A DNA stretch of 64,000 nucleotides. It comes from Lederbergia citri. Its GTDB lineage: Bacteria; Bacillota; Bacilli; Bacillales; Bacillaceae_C. Below the pieces are notes generated by a model that worked only from the letters and a program-made list of their open reading frames with translations, had not been told where the DNA came from and did no database searches. The translations under genes were made by a program, and so were the position numbers. The stretch is taken from positions 664,342 through 728,341 of the forward strand of contig NZ_JAGYPG010000001.1 of the NCBI RefSeq assembly GCF_018343625.1, read 5' to 3'. This document shows positions 45,267-54,676 of this stretch, one piece after another (position 1 is the stretch's first letter; every line of letters begins with the position of its first letter).

Positions 45267-45837
45267 TTGCTAGAACATCGAAAGAATACTGTTTCAGAAA
45301 TCAATCGGTGGCTTGCTCTCTGTGCAGTCGCCGGACCGATCTTGTTTGCGTTAGCATATACAATTTTGGGTTTTCTTCGACCCGGGTTCTCACTTGTCAG
45401 TGAGCCCATCAGCGGCCTCGGGGTTGGTACAAATTCCCTAGCCATGAATGTTTCTTTCATCCTTATGGGGCTACTGCTTTTCGTTGGTGTCATTGGTATC
45501 TTCCAAAACATGAAAGAGTTGGGTGCGAAGGCTCGGTGGGTTTGCATTAGTTTGCTTGAACTCTCACCGATTGGAGCTATCATCTGCGGTCTTTACACCT
45601 ATGAATATCCTTTCATTTTATTGGCTTCTTTCTGGCTTGTGGTACCCTGGTAATATGCTATCTTGTGGTCGGGCTTTTTCTTCGCCGTGTTTTGCATTAT
45701 CGTCGGATTGGTAGTTGGCTGATCTTAGGCAGCCCCCTTACTCTGATTTTGATGGCTCGCTTTTCGACGGAAGTAGAGATAAATGTATCTAATGAACGAG
45801 CGACTCAAGCAGGCGGATCTGACTTCCGTCCTTCTTG
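45267..45837 (+). pseudogene. DUF998 membrane protein gene with frameshift
   Basis: First frame: TTG-started LEHRKNTVSEINRWLALCAV, then PILFALAYTILGFLRPGF and SEPISGLGVG, the start of DUF998. It breaks after WLVVPW at 45653. A +1 frame continues as GTLVICYLVVGLFLRRVLHY, GSWLILGSPLTLILMARFST and stops at 45837, completing the expected length. The apparent start is also odd: ATG ATG GAA ACT TGC TAG follows the ribosome binding site at once. Probably a decaying gene of the hydrolase operon. Confidence 0.65.
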
Positions 45838-46331
45838 ACATTGTGGAAAGCAAGGACGATATAGATCGGTAATGAAGGTGGCTTGGGAAAAGAAATAATG
45901 TTAAAAATGTAAGATGAACGATACACCCTGACTAGTAAACCGAAAAAACATTGATCAAATGTTGCGCATTGATTAAATGGATTTTTATTTCGCCGAAAAT
46001 GAGGTTGAGAAATAATTGGAAAAGGAATTCAAGAAAAATGTGTCTTAATCCTTCTTGGATAAAAGCCCCCGATAGCCATCCATGCAGCACAAAATCAGTG
46101 TTTCACCACAGAGAATGAAAATGGTTAGGTAATGTCAATACTGATACAGACCTTAATCCAGTCAACCCTAATCCATAGACTTATGAAGTAACACTCTCCT
46201 CTTTTTTAACCATTGAGCAGGGTCTTCTTAAGTATTGTCATTTTTCAGTTCTTGAAGAAACTTATTGTCATGGTAGTTCAATAAGACATTTAATGGCTTA
46301 ACACGGTCATTTTTAAAAAAACTAACGCTTT
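45838..46331. other. Gene-free stretch with degenerate repeat
   Basis: Nothing coding. The island repeat is recognisable only at 46028-46078. The segment near 46080 (CATCCATGCAGCACAAAATC) recalls 56066-56085 (CATCCATAATGCAGGAAAAT), hinting at other shared debris. Confidence 0.35.
46028..46078 (-). repeat. Island repeat, degenerate copy
   Basis: TTCAAGAAAAATGTG, CTTAATCC-TTCTT-GGATAAAAGC and CCCCGATAG. Confidence 0.55.
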
Positions 46332-47369
46332 TTAAGATAGAAGAGATTTATATATCTCACCAATAATCCCTTCCAATTGATGAACGCCTAATTCTGCATT
46401 CGTCATAATAACGGCACCTTTTTTAAAGTGTGGATGTGCCACCATCATACATTGAAAACCTACTCCCCAACCTAGTGATGTAATTTCTAGTTCTTTTTCG
46501 GAGCCTTCAAGAAACACACCTAATCCTGTCCAGCTTTAACCTCTTTGCGGGGTTATCATTTCTTTTGCTAAACTTTCCGAAATAGCCATCTTACTTTCTC
46601 CCTTTACAGCATTCATTAACTCAAGAACTAATTCAGCTAAATCCAAAGAAGTTGTCCATAGTCCAGAAGCTGCTGGATAAGGATATATAGGATGTTTTCC
46701 ATCTACTAATTCCCCGTTTTTGTTATGACCGCAAGAAAAGTTATCTCTATCCACTTCCGACATTGTTGTATTTAATTGGCTATTTTTCATTCCTAGTGGT
46801 TCAAATATGAACTCATTTACCACTTGATAAAACGGCTTTTTCGTTACATCTTCTATTAGTTGCTGAATAATACAATAGCCTGCATCTGAATAATGGAATT
46901 CACTCTCTGGCTCGAATTGAACTTCAATAGGAACCTTACAATAATGGGATTTTCTCTCTAACAATTCAACCATCGAAGGAAAACCTATATCTGAATTTAG
47001 TTCTAAAAAACTTCCTTCAGGGTCCTTGATTCCAGATTGATGACTAAGCAAGTTTCTAAAAGTAACTTTTTTATTTTTTGTATTTTCATTTTCAGGCACT
47101 TTCCAAGTAACAAGTCCTTCATTTACATTTTCATCTAAATCAAGATGCCCTTCTTCTAGTAACTTTATAGCTTTCATTCCAGTTAAGAATTTACTAATGG
47201 AACACGCACTAAAAATAGAATCATCATTTACTTTTCTATCACTATTAACTTCAAGTAAACCATAGTTTTCTGTTCTGCTGATTTGACCTTCTTCGAACAA
47301 TGCAATACTTAAACCGTTTACATTATAATGTTCCATTCGTTCTTCAATTTTGATGTTTTTTAATTTCAT
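46332..47369 (-). pseudogene. Serine hydrolase (beta-lactamase class C-like) with nonsense codon
   Basis: About 345 codons. SxxK nucleophile in CSISKFLTG near residue 56, YxN-like YSDAGYCI, and the usual C-terminal WGVGFQ segment with a late HPHFKKGAVIMTNA. A single TAA at 46536-46538 splits the chain after ITPQRG; the same frame resumes immediately as SWTGLGVFLEGSEKELEI. TAGGAGGAGAATA precedes the ATG. Such proteins hydrolyse esters, peptides or penicillins. Unless the stop is suppressed or an error, only a truncated protein is made. Confidence 0.78.
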
Positions 47370-47450
47370 TATTCTCCTCCTAGAACTTTATAATGAAATT
47401 ATAAGACGAATGTACGTTCTGACGCTTTTGTTTGGAAACAAGATTTCCTA

Positions 47451-47548
47451 TTGAACTAAACTGCTCCGTTAGTTTAATAACTTCTACAAAAAAAGCGATA
47501 ATCCTCTCTGATTAAAGCCCCCGTTACTTTAATTACATCATTTCACAA
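47451..47548 (-). repeat. Island repeat, full copy
   Basis: GAACTAAACTGCTCCGTTAG, imperfect stem GCGATAATCC-TCT-CTGATTAAAGC, CCCCGTTACTTTAA, TTCACAA. Confidence 0.85.
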
Positions 47549-47655
47549 ACAAAATCCTACTTGTTCTTACATAGATTATTCTACATTTAATTATAATTTT
47601 AATAGATAGTAGTCAGAGTCTAAGTATTTTTAATGCATTTTTAAATTTCATATTC

Positions 47656-48879
47656 TTATATTTGAGCTTTTCTCATCGATGAAAGACTGAACCATAGTCC
47701 GCATAAAGCTAAACCAGCTATCGAAATCCATAAAGCCGTTTGGAACCCTAGTCCATCGGCTATGGCACCACCTAGTGGGGCGCCGATAACGATCACACCA
47801 CGGTTGATGGATCGCATCGTTGCATTCATGCGACCTTGCAGATGAGATGGCGTGACATACTGCTGATAACTAATTTCCACAGGACCCTCGATTCCCATGG
47901 CAAAGCCGTACAGTAGCTGTCCTACAACCGCAAAAATGAGAGCTATGTTAAGTGGGTCGGAGTTGTTAGCTGCTGGAGCTATAGCCATCAGGATTACTGC
48001 TGGAGCATAGAGAATTCGAGAAAAAGTCATTGCACGCCCGACACCAAAGCGCTCACCAGCCCGAGTAGATAGAGAGGTTCCAGCGACCGCACCGACACCT
48101 GCAGCGGCGAGGGCAAACCCAAGGTGCGAGGCATCGAAGCCAAGCTCAATCAAAAAAAAGGATACTAGAACCGTCATCGTCATGCTATGAAAGAGAAACC
48201 AAGCGTGCGTGTTTAATGCGAGTGTACGAAGGTTTTGGTGTTGGTAGACCCATTGCAATCCTTCCTTGATTTGCTGACTAAGTGGAACAGCCTTCACTTT
48301 ATCTGAGGGTTGGTGTTTAACAGTGGCCATTAAAATACCTGAAAACAGATACGATAAGGCATCTACAAGAAGGGCAATAGGTGCACCGATCCATGAGACA
48401 AGTCCACCTCCAATGGCTGGACCTCCCGTTTCCGCAACAGCTGCGCTTTGTTCTAGCCTTGCATATGCACGTGTTAATAAAGGACGAGGGACTAATTGTG
48501 GCACAAAGGACCGGTGGGCAACATCATTAAACAGAGACATGGCGCCAAAGAGCACCAACAGGATCATTAGCCAGCCAATACTGAGTACTCCTGTGACAGC
48601 CAATAAGCAAATAAAAGCAAATATAATGCCACGCCCCATATCTGTTACCACCAGTACAGTCTTTCGGTTAAAACGATCAACCAAAACCCCCGCTATTAAT
48701 CCCAACAGTACATATGGAAGCCATCTTGATGCTGAAACCCAGCCAACATCAACAGCACTACCTCCCATATTAACCACCACCAATACTTGCAGAGCAATAG
48801 TCGTAATGTATGTGCCAAAGATGGAAGTTGTGGATGCAATCCAAAAACGAACAAAGCTTTTATTCTCCCATAAATTCAT
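47656..48879 (-). CDS. MFS transporter, EntS/MefA-like
   Basis: 407 aa with about twelve membrane helices. The start MNLWENKSFVRFWIASTTSI, the loop VDRFNRKTVLVVTDMGR and SLFNDVAHRSFVPQLVPR are typical of the DHA3 subfamily of macrolide and siderophore exporters. The start ATG overlaps the stop of a 26-aa leader ORF (ATGA), with GAGGTG upstream. Single gene in the island; a drug export role is plausible but not shown. Confidence 0.9.
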   Translation of the reverse strand: MNLWENKSFVRFWIASTTSIFGTYITTIALQVLVVVNMGGSAVDVGWVSASRWLPYVLLGLIAGVLVDRFNRKTVLVVTDMGRGIIFAFICLLAVTGVLSIGWLMILLVLFGAMSLFNDVAHRSFVPQLVPRPLLTRAYARLEQSAAVAETGGPAIGGGLVSWIGAPIALLVDALSYLFSGILMATVKHQPSDKVKAVPLSQQIKEGLQWVYQHQNLRTLALNTHAWFLFHSMTMTVLVSFFLIELGFDASHLGFALAAAGVGAVAGTSLSTRAGERFGVGRAMTFSRILYAPAVILMAIAPAANNSDPLNIALIFAVVGQLLYGFAMGIEGPVEISYQQYVTPSHLQGRMNATMRSINRGVIVIGAPLGGAIADGLGFQTALWISIAGLALCGLWFSLSSMRKAQI

Positions 48880-48956
48880 CGGGGGTTCACCTCTTTTGCC
48901 AATTTAGCCACTTTATCCGTTATTCGTTGAAAGTCTAATTCACCTAAATAAGGCAA
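48876..48956 (-). CDS. 26-aa ORF translationally coupled to the MFS gene
   Basis: TTG start after GGAGGAATAAAA, reading PYLGELDFQRITDKVAKLAK then EVNPR; the TGA overlaps the MFS ATG. It could be a leader peptide or the tail of a lost upstream gene, because the frame is open back to about 48993. No terminator lies between it and the transporter. Confidence 0.45.
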   Translation of the reverse strand: MPYLGELDFQRITDKVAKLAKEVNPR

Positions 48957-49185
48957 TTTTATTCCTCCATTAAAGTGCCCGAATGTGGAACGTGTGATCT
49001 ATTAACCATCTATGATAAAACCCAAGCTGTCCATTATTTTTCTCCCTCACACACTTATCTGTACAAATTGAGAATACAGTTCTATTTTTACAGAAGATTA
49101 GTTTTAGAATAAATGCTTTGCGATACAAAACCTGGAGCAATTTGCTTTTTACTATTATTTCTACATAAAATTATGAAACTCCTTT
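48957..49185. other. Gene-free stretch
   Basis: AT-rich; probably includes the MFS promoter. No repeat or ORF of note. Confidence 0.3.
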
Positions 49186-49214
49186 TTCAACTAACCTGCC
49201 CCGTTTGTTTAATA
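49186..49214 (-). repeat. Island repeat, left half
   Basis: CAACTAACCTGCCCCGTTTG then TTTAATAAG; the amj fragment ends 4 bp after it. Confidence 0.65.
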
Positions 49215-49217
49215 AGC

Positions 49218-49670
49218 CTAAATCCACTCAGCAAACCAAACGACATAGTACGCAGCTGGAATAAATATTAACTGGGCAGCTATCGTTCCAACCAATTTGG
49301 AGCTAACCATTGTCAAAGAATAACTTTTTAAGTAGATATACTGACTTTGTTTATTAACCACCCTATCAGCCAAAACAGAGGCTTTTGGATCTGCAAATAA
49401 GGTCAGAAGAATAGTCGCAATTCCATTAATAATTCCAGAAGACATCAATGCAGCCTGGGCATAATCGCTTGGGACTTACATTGAGGCATAAATCGAGGAA
49501 AGAATACCTGTCGTAAACACAGCAGAAATAATAACATTAATTAAAAAAAGACGTTTAGGAATGGTCTTTAAAGTTATTCCTTCTAGGTATGACCATCTTG
49601 GCATCCTGGCACATTTGGCAACCTTTCTTAAACCAGATAAATTGAATTGTTTAATAAAAAGCGAAACTCT
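49218..49670 (-). pseudogene. amj: Amj-like lipid II flippase, 3' fragment with nonsense codon
   Basis: Reads SLFIKQFNLSGLRKVAKCAR, then GITLKTIPKRLFLINVIISA, then after a TAA at 49476-49478 SDYAQAALMSSGIINGIATI and LFADPKASVLADRVVN, ending FIPAAYYVVWFAEWI. This is the C-terminal half of the DUF2837/Amj flippase (the alternate to MurJ). The open frame begins at a TAA inside the island repeat at 49666, so the gene's 5' half ends exactly at the repeat. Confidence 0.75.
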
Positions 49671-49747
49671 TTAGTTCAATAAGAAAAAAAGGCTTAACTC
49701 CTTCTTGAAGTAAAGCACCCGTTACTTTAAGTACATTTCTTCACAAA
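49666..49747 (-). repeat. Island repeat, variant
   Basis: CTCTTTAGTTCAATAAG, stem GGCTTAACTCC-TTCTTG-AAGTAAAGC and CACCCGTTACTTTAAG, TTCACAA. The amj fragment's open frame starts within it. Confidence 0.8.
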
Positions 49748-49784
49748 TTTTACAATTTTCATTCTAAATCTAATTAAAGCTGAA

Positions 49785-50105
49785 TTACTTGAAATACCAT
49801 TTTAAAGCATTCGTGTACAGGATTTTATCGGTAGCCTGTTCATCAAATAGGTGCTGAATCAATTCAATATCTCCATACTCAAAAGGTCTTTTTGTTCTTG
49901 TAGATGGCAAATCTGTGCCAAACATAATTGCATCAGGATTTGTCTCATATATATGTATTTTAAAGCATTTTCAACATTCAGTTCCACACCTCGAAAAGTG
50001 TGTTGAAATAACCTTTGTGTTAATTTCAAGATTTTGTAATGCGAAGGCTGATGGTTTGTTTTTTCATTGGCAATTATTAACCTGGGAGTATTATGAATAC
50101 GGCTA
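49785..50105 (-). pseudogene. Amidohydrolase remnant with frameshift
   Basis: Frame 1: ICGKFSRIHNTPRLIIANEK to FRGVELNVENALKYIY; frame 2 continues ETNPDAIMFGTDLPSTRTKR, YGDIELIQHLFDEQATDKIL, YTNALKWYFK and stop. This is the C-terminal part of a metal-dependent TIM-barrel amidohydrolase (FGTDLPSTR carries the last metal aspartate). The N-terminal half is missing and one frameshift is present. Confidence 0.65.
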
Positions 50106-50108
50106 AAT

Positions 50109-50573
50109 TTACCACATATTCTTTTCATAATTTATAAGTGTCAAGTACTGGTTTATTGGTTCCTTCCCTGTTTTTTTAAACCCGAGTTTTTCATAAAAAT
50201 GGCGATTTCGATGATCATCTTTTGGGGTATGAAGTGACCACTTTCGTACATGAGGGAATCGTCTTTCTAGCTCCTGTACTATTTTAGAACCCAAACCTTT
50301 GTTTTGAAATCGAGAGCTAAGAAAAATCGAAGACAAATAATAATGAGTATAGGTCTGTATGACAATGCAGATTCCGCCTGCAAGCTTATCTTCAACAAAA
50401 ATAGAATAATGCAAAGAGTTTTGCATTTTAAATAAAAAATATTCCAATGATTCAGTTGCTGGATTTGTATCGTAATCCTTATATTTCATTAAATCGGAAT
50501 AAAACGCTTCTCTTTGAATCTTTAACAATTCGTATGCTTCTGTATTTTTTGATGGTAAAATCTTAAATTTCAT
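50109..50573 (-). CDS. GNAT-family N-acetyltransferase
   Basis: 154 aa. The acetyl-CoA pyrophosphate loop is SRFQNKGLGSKIVQELERRF near residue 88 (Q-x-x-G-x-G), followed by the NRHFYEKLGFKKTG motif B at the C terminus. ATG 50573 follows AGGAGGTATGGAG with good spacing. Antibiotic or small-amine acetylation is possible; substrate unknown. Confidence 0.88.
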   Translation of the reverse strand: MKFKILPSKNTEAYELLKIQREAFYSDLMKYKDYDTNPATESLEYFLFKMQNSLHYSIFVEDKLAGGICIVIQTYTHYYLSSIFLSSRFQNKGLGSKIVQELERRFPHVRKWSLHTPKDDHRNRHFYEKLGFKKTGKEPINQYLTLINYEKNMW

Positions 50574-51005
50574 CTCCATACCTCCTAAGCCATTTAGACG
50601 TTTTTGCATTACTTTGAACAATGTAATAAGAAGAAAATTCCGGTTTCCTCCTTCTTATTGGAGGTAAACAATTAGCTCAATCATATACCGTTTACAATAA
50701 AATATGCCTGAAAAGTTCCTTCTGGAAGGGTAAACTTTTTTTATTTAAGATAAATAAATCGCATAAAGTGAACAATACTACGATTTAAAAAAGATTGCTG
50801 TAATTAATCAAAATCCTTTTCGAAGTGATCGTTTGATAGTTAGACGTTAGAAAAAGTACAGTTGATGTTAAAAGAAGTATATTGATGTTTGAAAACGCAT
50901 ATATACCAAGGGCTAAATTCCCCCGGCAAAATGGGATACAGCGGCTGTATATGGGATGAACGCTTCAGTGTGCTGATTTCAAGCCGGACGTACATTTGAG
51001 TAATA
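50574..51005. other. Gene-free stretch
   Basis: About 430 bp. A faint left-half trace (CCTTCTTATTGG then GGTAAACAATTAG) occurs near 50650. A hairpin like TTCC-TTCTGG-AAGG near 50716. No gene. Confidence 0.3.
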
Positions 51006-51043
51006 AAAAAGCTGATTTTCCTAATTTGGAAGATCAGCTTTTT
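51006..51043. terminator. Bidirectional terminator
   Basis: AAAAAGCTGAT pairs with ATCAGCTTTTT around a 16-base loop that itself contains TTCC/GGAA. Confidence 0.75.
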
Positions 51044-51064
51044 CTACTTTGTGAAGAAATGCAC

Positions 51065-51092
51065 TTAAACTAACCTGCCCGTTAGCACAATA
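51065..51092 (-). repeat. Island repeat, left half
   Basis: AAACTAACCTGCCCGTTAG and CACAATAAG; 12 bp from the NUDIX stop codon. Confidence 0.65.
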
Positions 51093-51104
51093 AGAAATAA
51101 TCCA

Positions 51105-51500
51105 CTATTTGGGGTTAAATTGTTTCAGTAGAAAATCTAAATCTTCAGGATAAGCTTGTTTTATTGTTTTCATTTCAGAAATTGACTTCCAATCGGCTTC
51201 TGCAATAATTTTATCAGGATCATTAATTCCATTACTTTCACCAATCTTTTCGACTTTAAAATAATATGTTCTTACATCAATTCCTTTAATTGTGGTTTCT
51301 TTTATCTTTAATTGTTCGATAACTTTCACAGCGTATCCTGTTTCTTCTTTAACTTCTCTAATACAGCATTCCTCTGGACTTTCTCCCTCTTCAATACCTC
51401 CAGATGGGACTGCCCATTCTTCTGACTCAAAACATTTAACCATCAACATTTCATTTTGTTCATTAATACAAATTCCTGCTGCCCCAGACCAACTTTTCAT
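51105..51500 (-). CDS. NUDIX hydrolase
   Basis: 131 aa. The NUDIX box GGIEEGESPEECCIREVKEE plus TG (residues about 35-56) matches Gx5Ex7REUxEExGU exactly, so the metal-binding glutamates are intact. AGGGGGGAGAATTA precedes the ATG. Substrate (nucleotide diphosphate derivative) cannot be read. Single gene between a left-half and a full repeat. Confidence 0.9.
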   Translation of the reverse strand: MKSWSGAAGICINEQNEMLMVKCFESEEWAVPSGGIEEGESPEECCIREVKEETGYAVKVIEQLKIKETTIKGIDVRTYYFKVEKIGESNGINDPDKIIAEADWKSISEMKTIKQAYPEDLDFLLKQFNPK

Positions 51501-51518
51501 TAATTCTCCCCCCTATTC

Positions 51519-51602
51519 TTCAACTCTTCTGCTTCATTAGTACAATAAGTTCAACAAAAAAGTGCATTAATCCTTTTTGGATCAACACACCAGTTAGTTT
51601 GC
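51519..51602 (-). repeat. Island repeat, full copy
   Basis: CAACTCTTCTGCTTCATTAG, stem GTGCATTAATCC-TTTTT-GGATCAACAC, CACCAGTTAGTTT. Confidence 0.8.
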
Positions 51603-51707
51603 AAAAATATAAACAGTATTTAATGCTATAGCAATGACTGATTTAACGATGGATTCTTTTAATACAATTGCACCTATACCTAATAGAACACCGCAAAATG
51701 TCACCAT
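51594..51707 (-). CDS. Small hydrophobic ORF (37 aa), doubtful
   Basis: MVTFCGVLLGIGAIVLKESI then VKSVIAIALNTVYIFAN. Two hydrophobic stretches. The open frame continues upstream without a start (ILIFSIFFLPQK), so a frameshifted longer membrane protein is likely. The TAA lies inside the right box of the repeat to its left. No ribosome binding site. Confidence 0.35.
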   Translation of the reverse strand: MVTFCGVLLGIGAIVLKESIVKSVIAIALNTVYIFAN

Positions 51708-51861
51708 TTTTTGAGGCAAGAAGAAGATACTAAAAATTAAAATTCAGACAAAATTAACATCAAAACTGTTAGCCCAAAAGCTCATTATTCTTATCGTAAA
51801 GCAACGGACATTCCGCTGCCTTTTAACTTGAATAAACCATTACTGATTTGCAGCTGTCTTA

Positions 51862-52392
51862 TTATTCTCCAATTTTATTAAGGTTCTTTTCATTTAAGTC
51901 TCCTTTAAATAAAAAGGGTACTGTCTTTCCATCAGATAATGTTACCACCAATTGGTTTTCGAAATGTTCTATATCAAGTACATCGAAATCGATTTCCACT
52001 CTCATATTATTTGAACCTTTAGGAATAGGTATTGTATAGATATCTGAACCGCCTGGCCATATAACCTTATCAGACACCAACCCAACAATGCGAAAACTCA
52101 CATCCTTCTCATCCTTTAAATAAATTGATTGTCCATCTTTATTGGTAATTTGTATCTCATCACCAGTGTCATTGGAAATATTATAATAAAAAGTTGTCAT
52201 AGAATTTTGTCTTATATTTTCCCTGAAAATTTCCTTTTTCCTAGAAACTTGAAGTAATGTAATCGTTACTCCATCGCTTTCTTGAGTTGAATGAAATACA
52301 TAAACCATTGGATAATCGTCAGATACACGGTTTGAATCACACCCCACGGTTGTAAGCGTTGTCAAAATTATTAATAAATATAAAAACCTCAA
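51862..52392 (-). CDS. Putative lipoprotein
   Basis: 176 aa from TTG 52392. The sequence then begins MRFLYLLIILTTLTTVGC, an ideal lipoprotein signal, and GAGGGGGG lies about 7 nt upstream. An ATG nine codons earlier has no binding site. The mature part has strands such as GVTITLLQVSRKKEIFREN and ends in a basic tail. No family recognised. Confidence 0.65.
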   Translation of the reverse strand: MRFLYLLIILTTLTTVGCDSNRVSDDYPMVYVFHSTQESDGVTITLLQVSRKKEIFRENIRQNSMTTFYYNISNDTGDEIQITNKDGQSIYLKDEKDVSFRIVGLVSDKVIWPGGSDIYTIPIPKGSNNMRVEIDFDVLDIEHFENQLVVTLSDGKTVPFLFKGDLNEKNLNKIGE

Positions 52393-52681
52393 TAACGCCC
52401 CCCCTCTTGTATTCATCATTTTAATTTAATGTATTTACTTAATTCTAAGATACGATAAATTTAAGTGAAATCCTTAAAAAAATATAATTTATTTGGTGTA
52501 AGTACAACCAATTTTCTCCCCTTCAAACCTATAAAGAAATGCTAACTCATTATTCAAAGAAAAAAAGTTGCAATCATAGTTGATTTACTGCTCTTGCCCC
52601 CGTTGTAGTCCAAGAATTGATTTTTCACTTTTTATCATTTAATTTGAAAAATCTTCCGACTCCTACCTGCATCAAGATTTT

Positions 52682-53210
52682 TTATTTCACAATTTTTCTT
52701 AATTCATCAGCAATTTCATATGGAATGGTATCTCTGTTTTCTTTCGTAATTGAAACTAAATGAACGTTTGGATTTTCTTTTAATTTATCAACCTCTGGGT
52801 GGGAATTGAAGAAAATTGTCCCAATAATGATTTTATCGCTGTTCAATACCTTATTTACCGTTTCTTTAAAGCGTTCTGAAAAGAGTTGCATTAGTCCGAT
52901 TTCATCGATAATTAAAAACTTTTTTGTTGTTAGGGCTTTTTCAATCGTTGGAATAACTAATCGTCCAAAATCTTCAAGTTCAATGCCATACCTACCAAGA
53001 CGAAGCTCACTAATTGAATCGATATCCGCCAAAGTCGTTCGTTCTCCTGTTAGAAAGACACAAACAAATCCCGTCCTGACATCGTCTTTTCTAACTTCTT
53101 CGGTGTAAAATCCTTCACAATTTTCTATCCCGATCGCATTGATTATTTTCCGAATGCAGGTTGTTTTGCCTGTTCCAGGCTCCGCAGTAAGAAGAGTAAA
53201 TTTTATTCAT
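52682..53210 (-). pseudogene. THEP1-type NTPase, frameshifted at the 5' end
   Basis: The long frame reads TLLTAEPGTGKTTCIRKIIN (Walker A), GFYTEEVRKDDVRTGFVC, then ADIDSISELRLGRYGIEL and KKFLIIDEIGLMQL (Walker B), the hallmarks of nucleoside-triphosphatase THEP1. ATG 53208-53210 lies three codons before the fold, but in a different frame, and the right frame meets a TGA just there. A 1-base gain or 2-base loss explains it (529 bp in total). A TTG at 53032 would make only the second half. Confidence 0.65.
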
Positions 53211-53330
53211 ATTATCGACTCCGTTTTGAATTATCTAATCTTTTTAACATTTTATTTGGACTTACCTCCCAAGATTCATAAGGGATATATCTACTCCGCA
53301 GGAAGAATTTCTTTATTTTAAATAACCTTT

Positions 53331-53430
53331 ATGTTACTAACCTGCCTGTTAGTTTAATTACTTCAACAAAAAAAGAGTTAATCCTTCTTAGATTAACGCA
53401 CCCGAAAGTTTAAGTACATTTGTTCACAAA
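53331..53430 (-). repeat. Island repeat, full copy
   Basis: TTACTAACCTGCCTGTTAG, stem GAGTTAATCC-TTCTTA-GATTAACGC, CACCCGAAAGTTTAAG, TTCACAA. Confidence 0.85.
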
Positions 53431-53507
53431 CTTATTGCAAGAAATGCTAAAACATTTGTTTGATGTGTTGAAAAAATAATTTCACAAGAAAGGAACATCC
53501 CTCGCCT

Positions 53508-53717
53508 TCATTCATTTTTTTTATTAGAATTCAGTAATTCTACTTCTATTTCTTCGTCTGATACAAATTCCTCTTCATTGCTATGATTCTTACTATTAGG
53601 AAATAACAATAAAATGCCTAAAATTAAAACAATAAAAATTGGCCAAGAAACATCAAATACAATTGAGACAGTAAGCAATGATAAACTAATTATTAAAAGC
53701 CCAAATAACCTGTTCAT
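53508..53717 (-). CDS. Small membrane protein
   Basis: 69 aa: two hydrophobic helices (MNRLFGLLIISLSLLTVSIV and DVSWPIFIVLILGILLLF) and an acidic tail (SNEEEFVSDEEIEVELL). TAGGAGGATGTT precedes the ATG. No family recognised. Confidence 0.68.
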   Translation of the reverse strand: MNRLFGLLIISLSLLTVSIVFDVSWPIFIVLILGILLLFPNSKNHSNEEEFVSDEEIEVELLNSNKKNE

Positions 53718-53788
53718 AACATCCTCCTATCAATTCCCAATTCATAAAATCGTTATTAATATTTATTCTTGAAAGTGATTACTTTACC

Positions 53789-53871
53789 TTCATCAACTAA
53801 ATGCCACTTTAGTCAAAAAAGACCGCCATAGTGATAATCTAGTTGTTTTGTAAAGCCCCCGTTAGTAGAAT
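53789..53871 (-). repeat. Island repeat, divergent full copy
   Basis: CAACTAAATGCCACTTTAG, a long replaced hairpin region (GACCGCCATAGTGATAATC, TAGTTGTTTTG) and right box GCCCCCGTTAG. Confidence 0.6.
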
Positions 53872-53880
53872 CAGAAACCT

Positions 53881-54501
53881 CTACATTTCGTTCAAGTATT
53901 CTAGTAATTGCTGGATGTTATAGTTTTTTGCATCTTTTGCAAAAGCATTGCTGAAAAGGTTATAAGCAACCTCATCGTTTTCTCTAAGCCAACTGATTGC
54001 TTTTTTGGATCCTAAATACCATAAACCTTTTAGTTCAAAATAGATTTCCAAGCTGTCTTTAAGCATCCAATGCAACCTATAATTACCTTCGATGTCATTT
54101 TTTTTGGATCGTAGATACATTTTTCTTAGCCAGCCCTTCAAAAACTCCTTTTCTTCATTCGATAGTTTTTTTGGTCCGTTTTTAAATATATTCTCAATTT
54201 CCGACAAAAACCTATTGGCGAAACCCTTATCATTTAACAATATTTTCCCTTTATTGATTCGCAAAAATTGTGAGGGATTATCCATCTTTTCTGTATTATA
54301 TATCCAAACATCTAATTGTTTACCTTCATAAGATTCCACGTCATTCTTATCCTCGGTTATATCTGAAAAACAAACAATATCCAAGTCACTTTCTTCTGTA
54401 AAATCGTCTCTACTGTATGAACCGTATAATATGATCGTATGACAATCATATTTTTGTTTTAGATGCATTGTTATTTTTTCGAATAATATATTTTCGTTCA
54501 T
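53881..54501 (-). CDS. Nucleotidyltransferase domain protein
   Basis: 206 aa. The catalytic loop ILYGSYSRDDFTEESDLDIV carries GS-x(10)-DxD. The C-terminal helical half resembles kanamycin-type or lincosamide nucleotidyltransferases. AAGGTGGATGGATTT precedes ATG 54501; the ORF could begin seven codons earlier. Substrate unknown; adenylylation of antibiotics is possible. Confidence 0.83.
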   Translation of the reverse strand: MNENILFEKITMHLKQKYDCHTIILYGSYSRDDFTEESDLDIVCFSDITEDKNDVESYEGKQLDVWIYNTEKMDNPSQFLRINKGKILLNDKGFANRFLSEIENIFKNGPKKLSNEEKEFLKGWLRKMYLRSKKNDIEGNYRLHWMLKDSLEIYFELKGLWYLGSKKAISWLRENDEVAYNLFSNAFAKDAKNYNIQQLLEYLNEM

Positions 54502-54551
54502 AAATCCATCCACCTTTATCAAGGAACTTTGTTGTTTTCTTAATTACACTT

Positions 54552-54652
54552 TGTTCCACTAAACTGCCCTGTTAGTACAATAACTTCAACAAAAATAAGC
54601 GATAATCCTTCTTGGACTATCGCCCCCTTTAGTTTAAGTGTAATTGTTCACA
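54552..54652 (-). repeat. Island repeat, full copy
   Basis: CCACTAAACTGCCCTGTTAG, stem GCGATAATCC-TTCTT-GGACTATCGC, CCCCCTTTAGTTTAAG, TTCACAA. Confidence 0.88.
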
Positions 54653-54676
54653 AACTTATTAATTAAATAGTTACAT

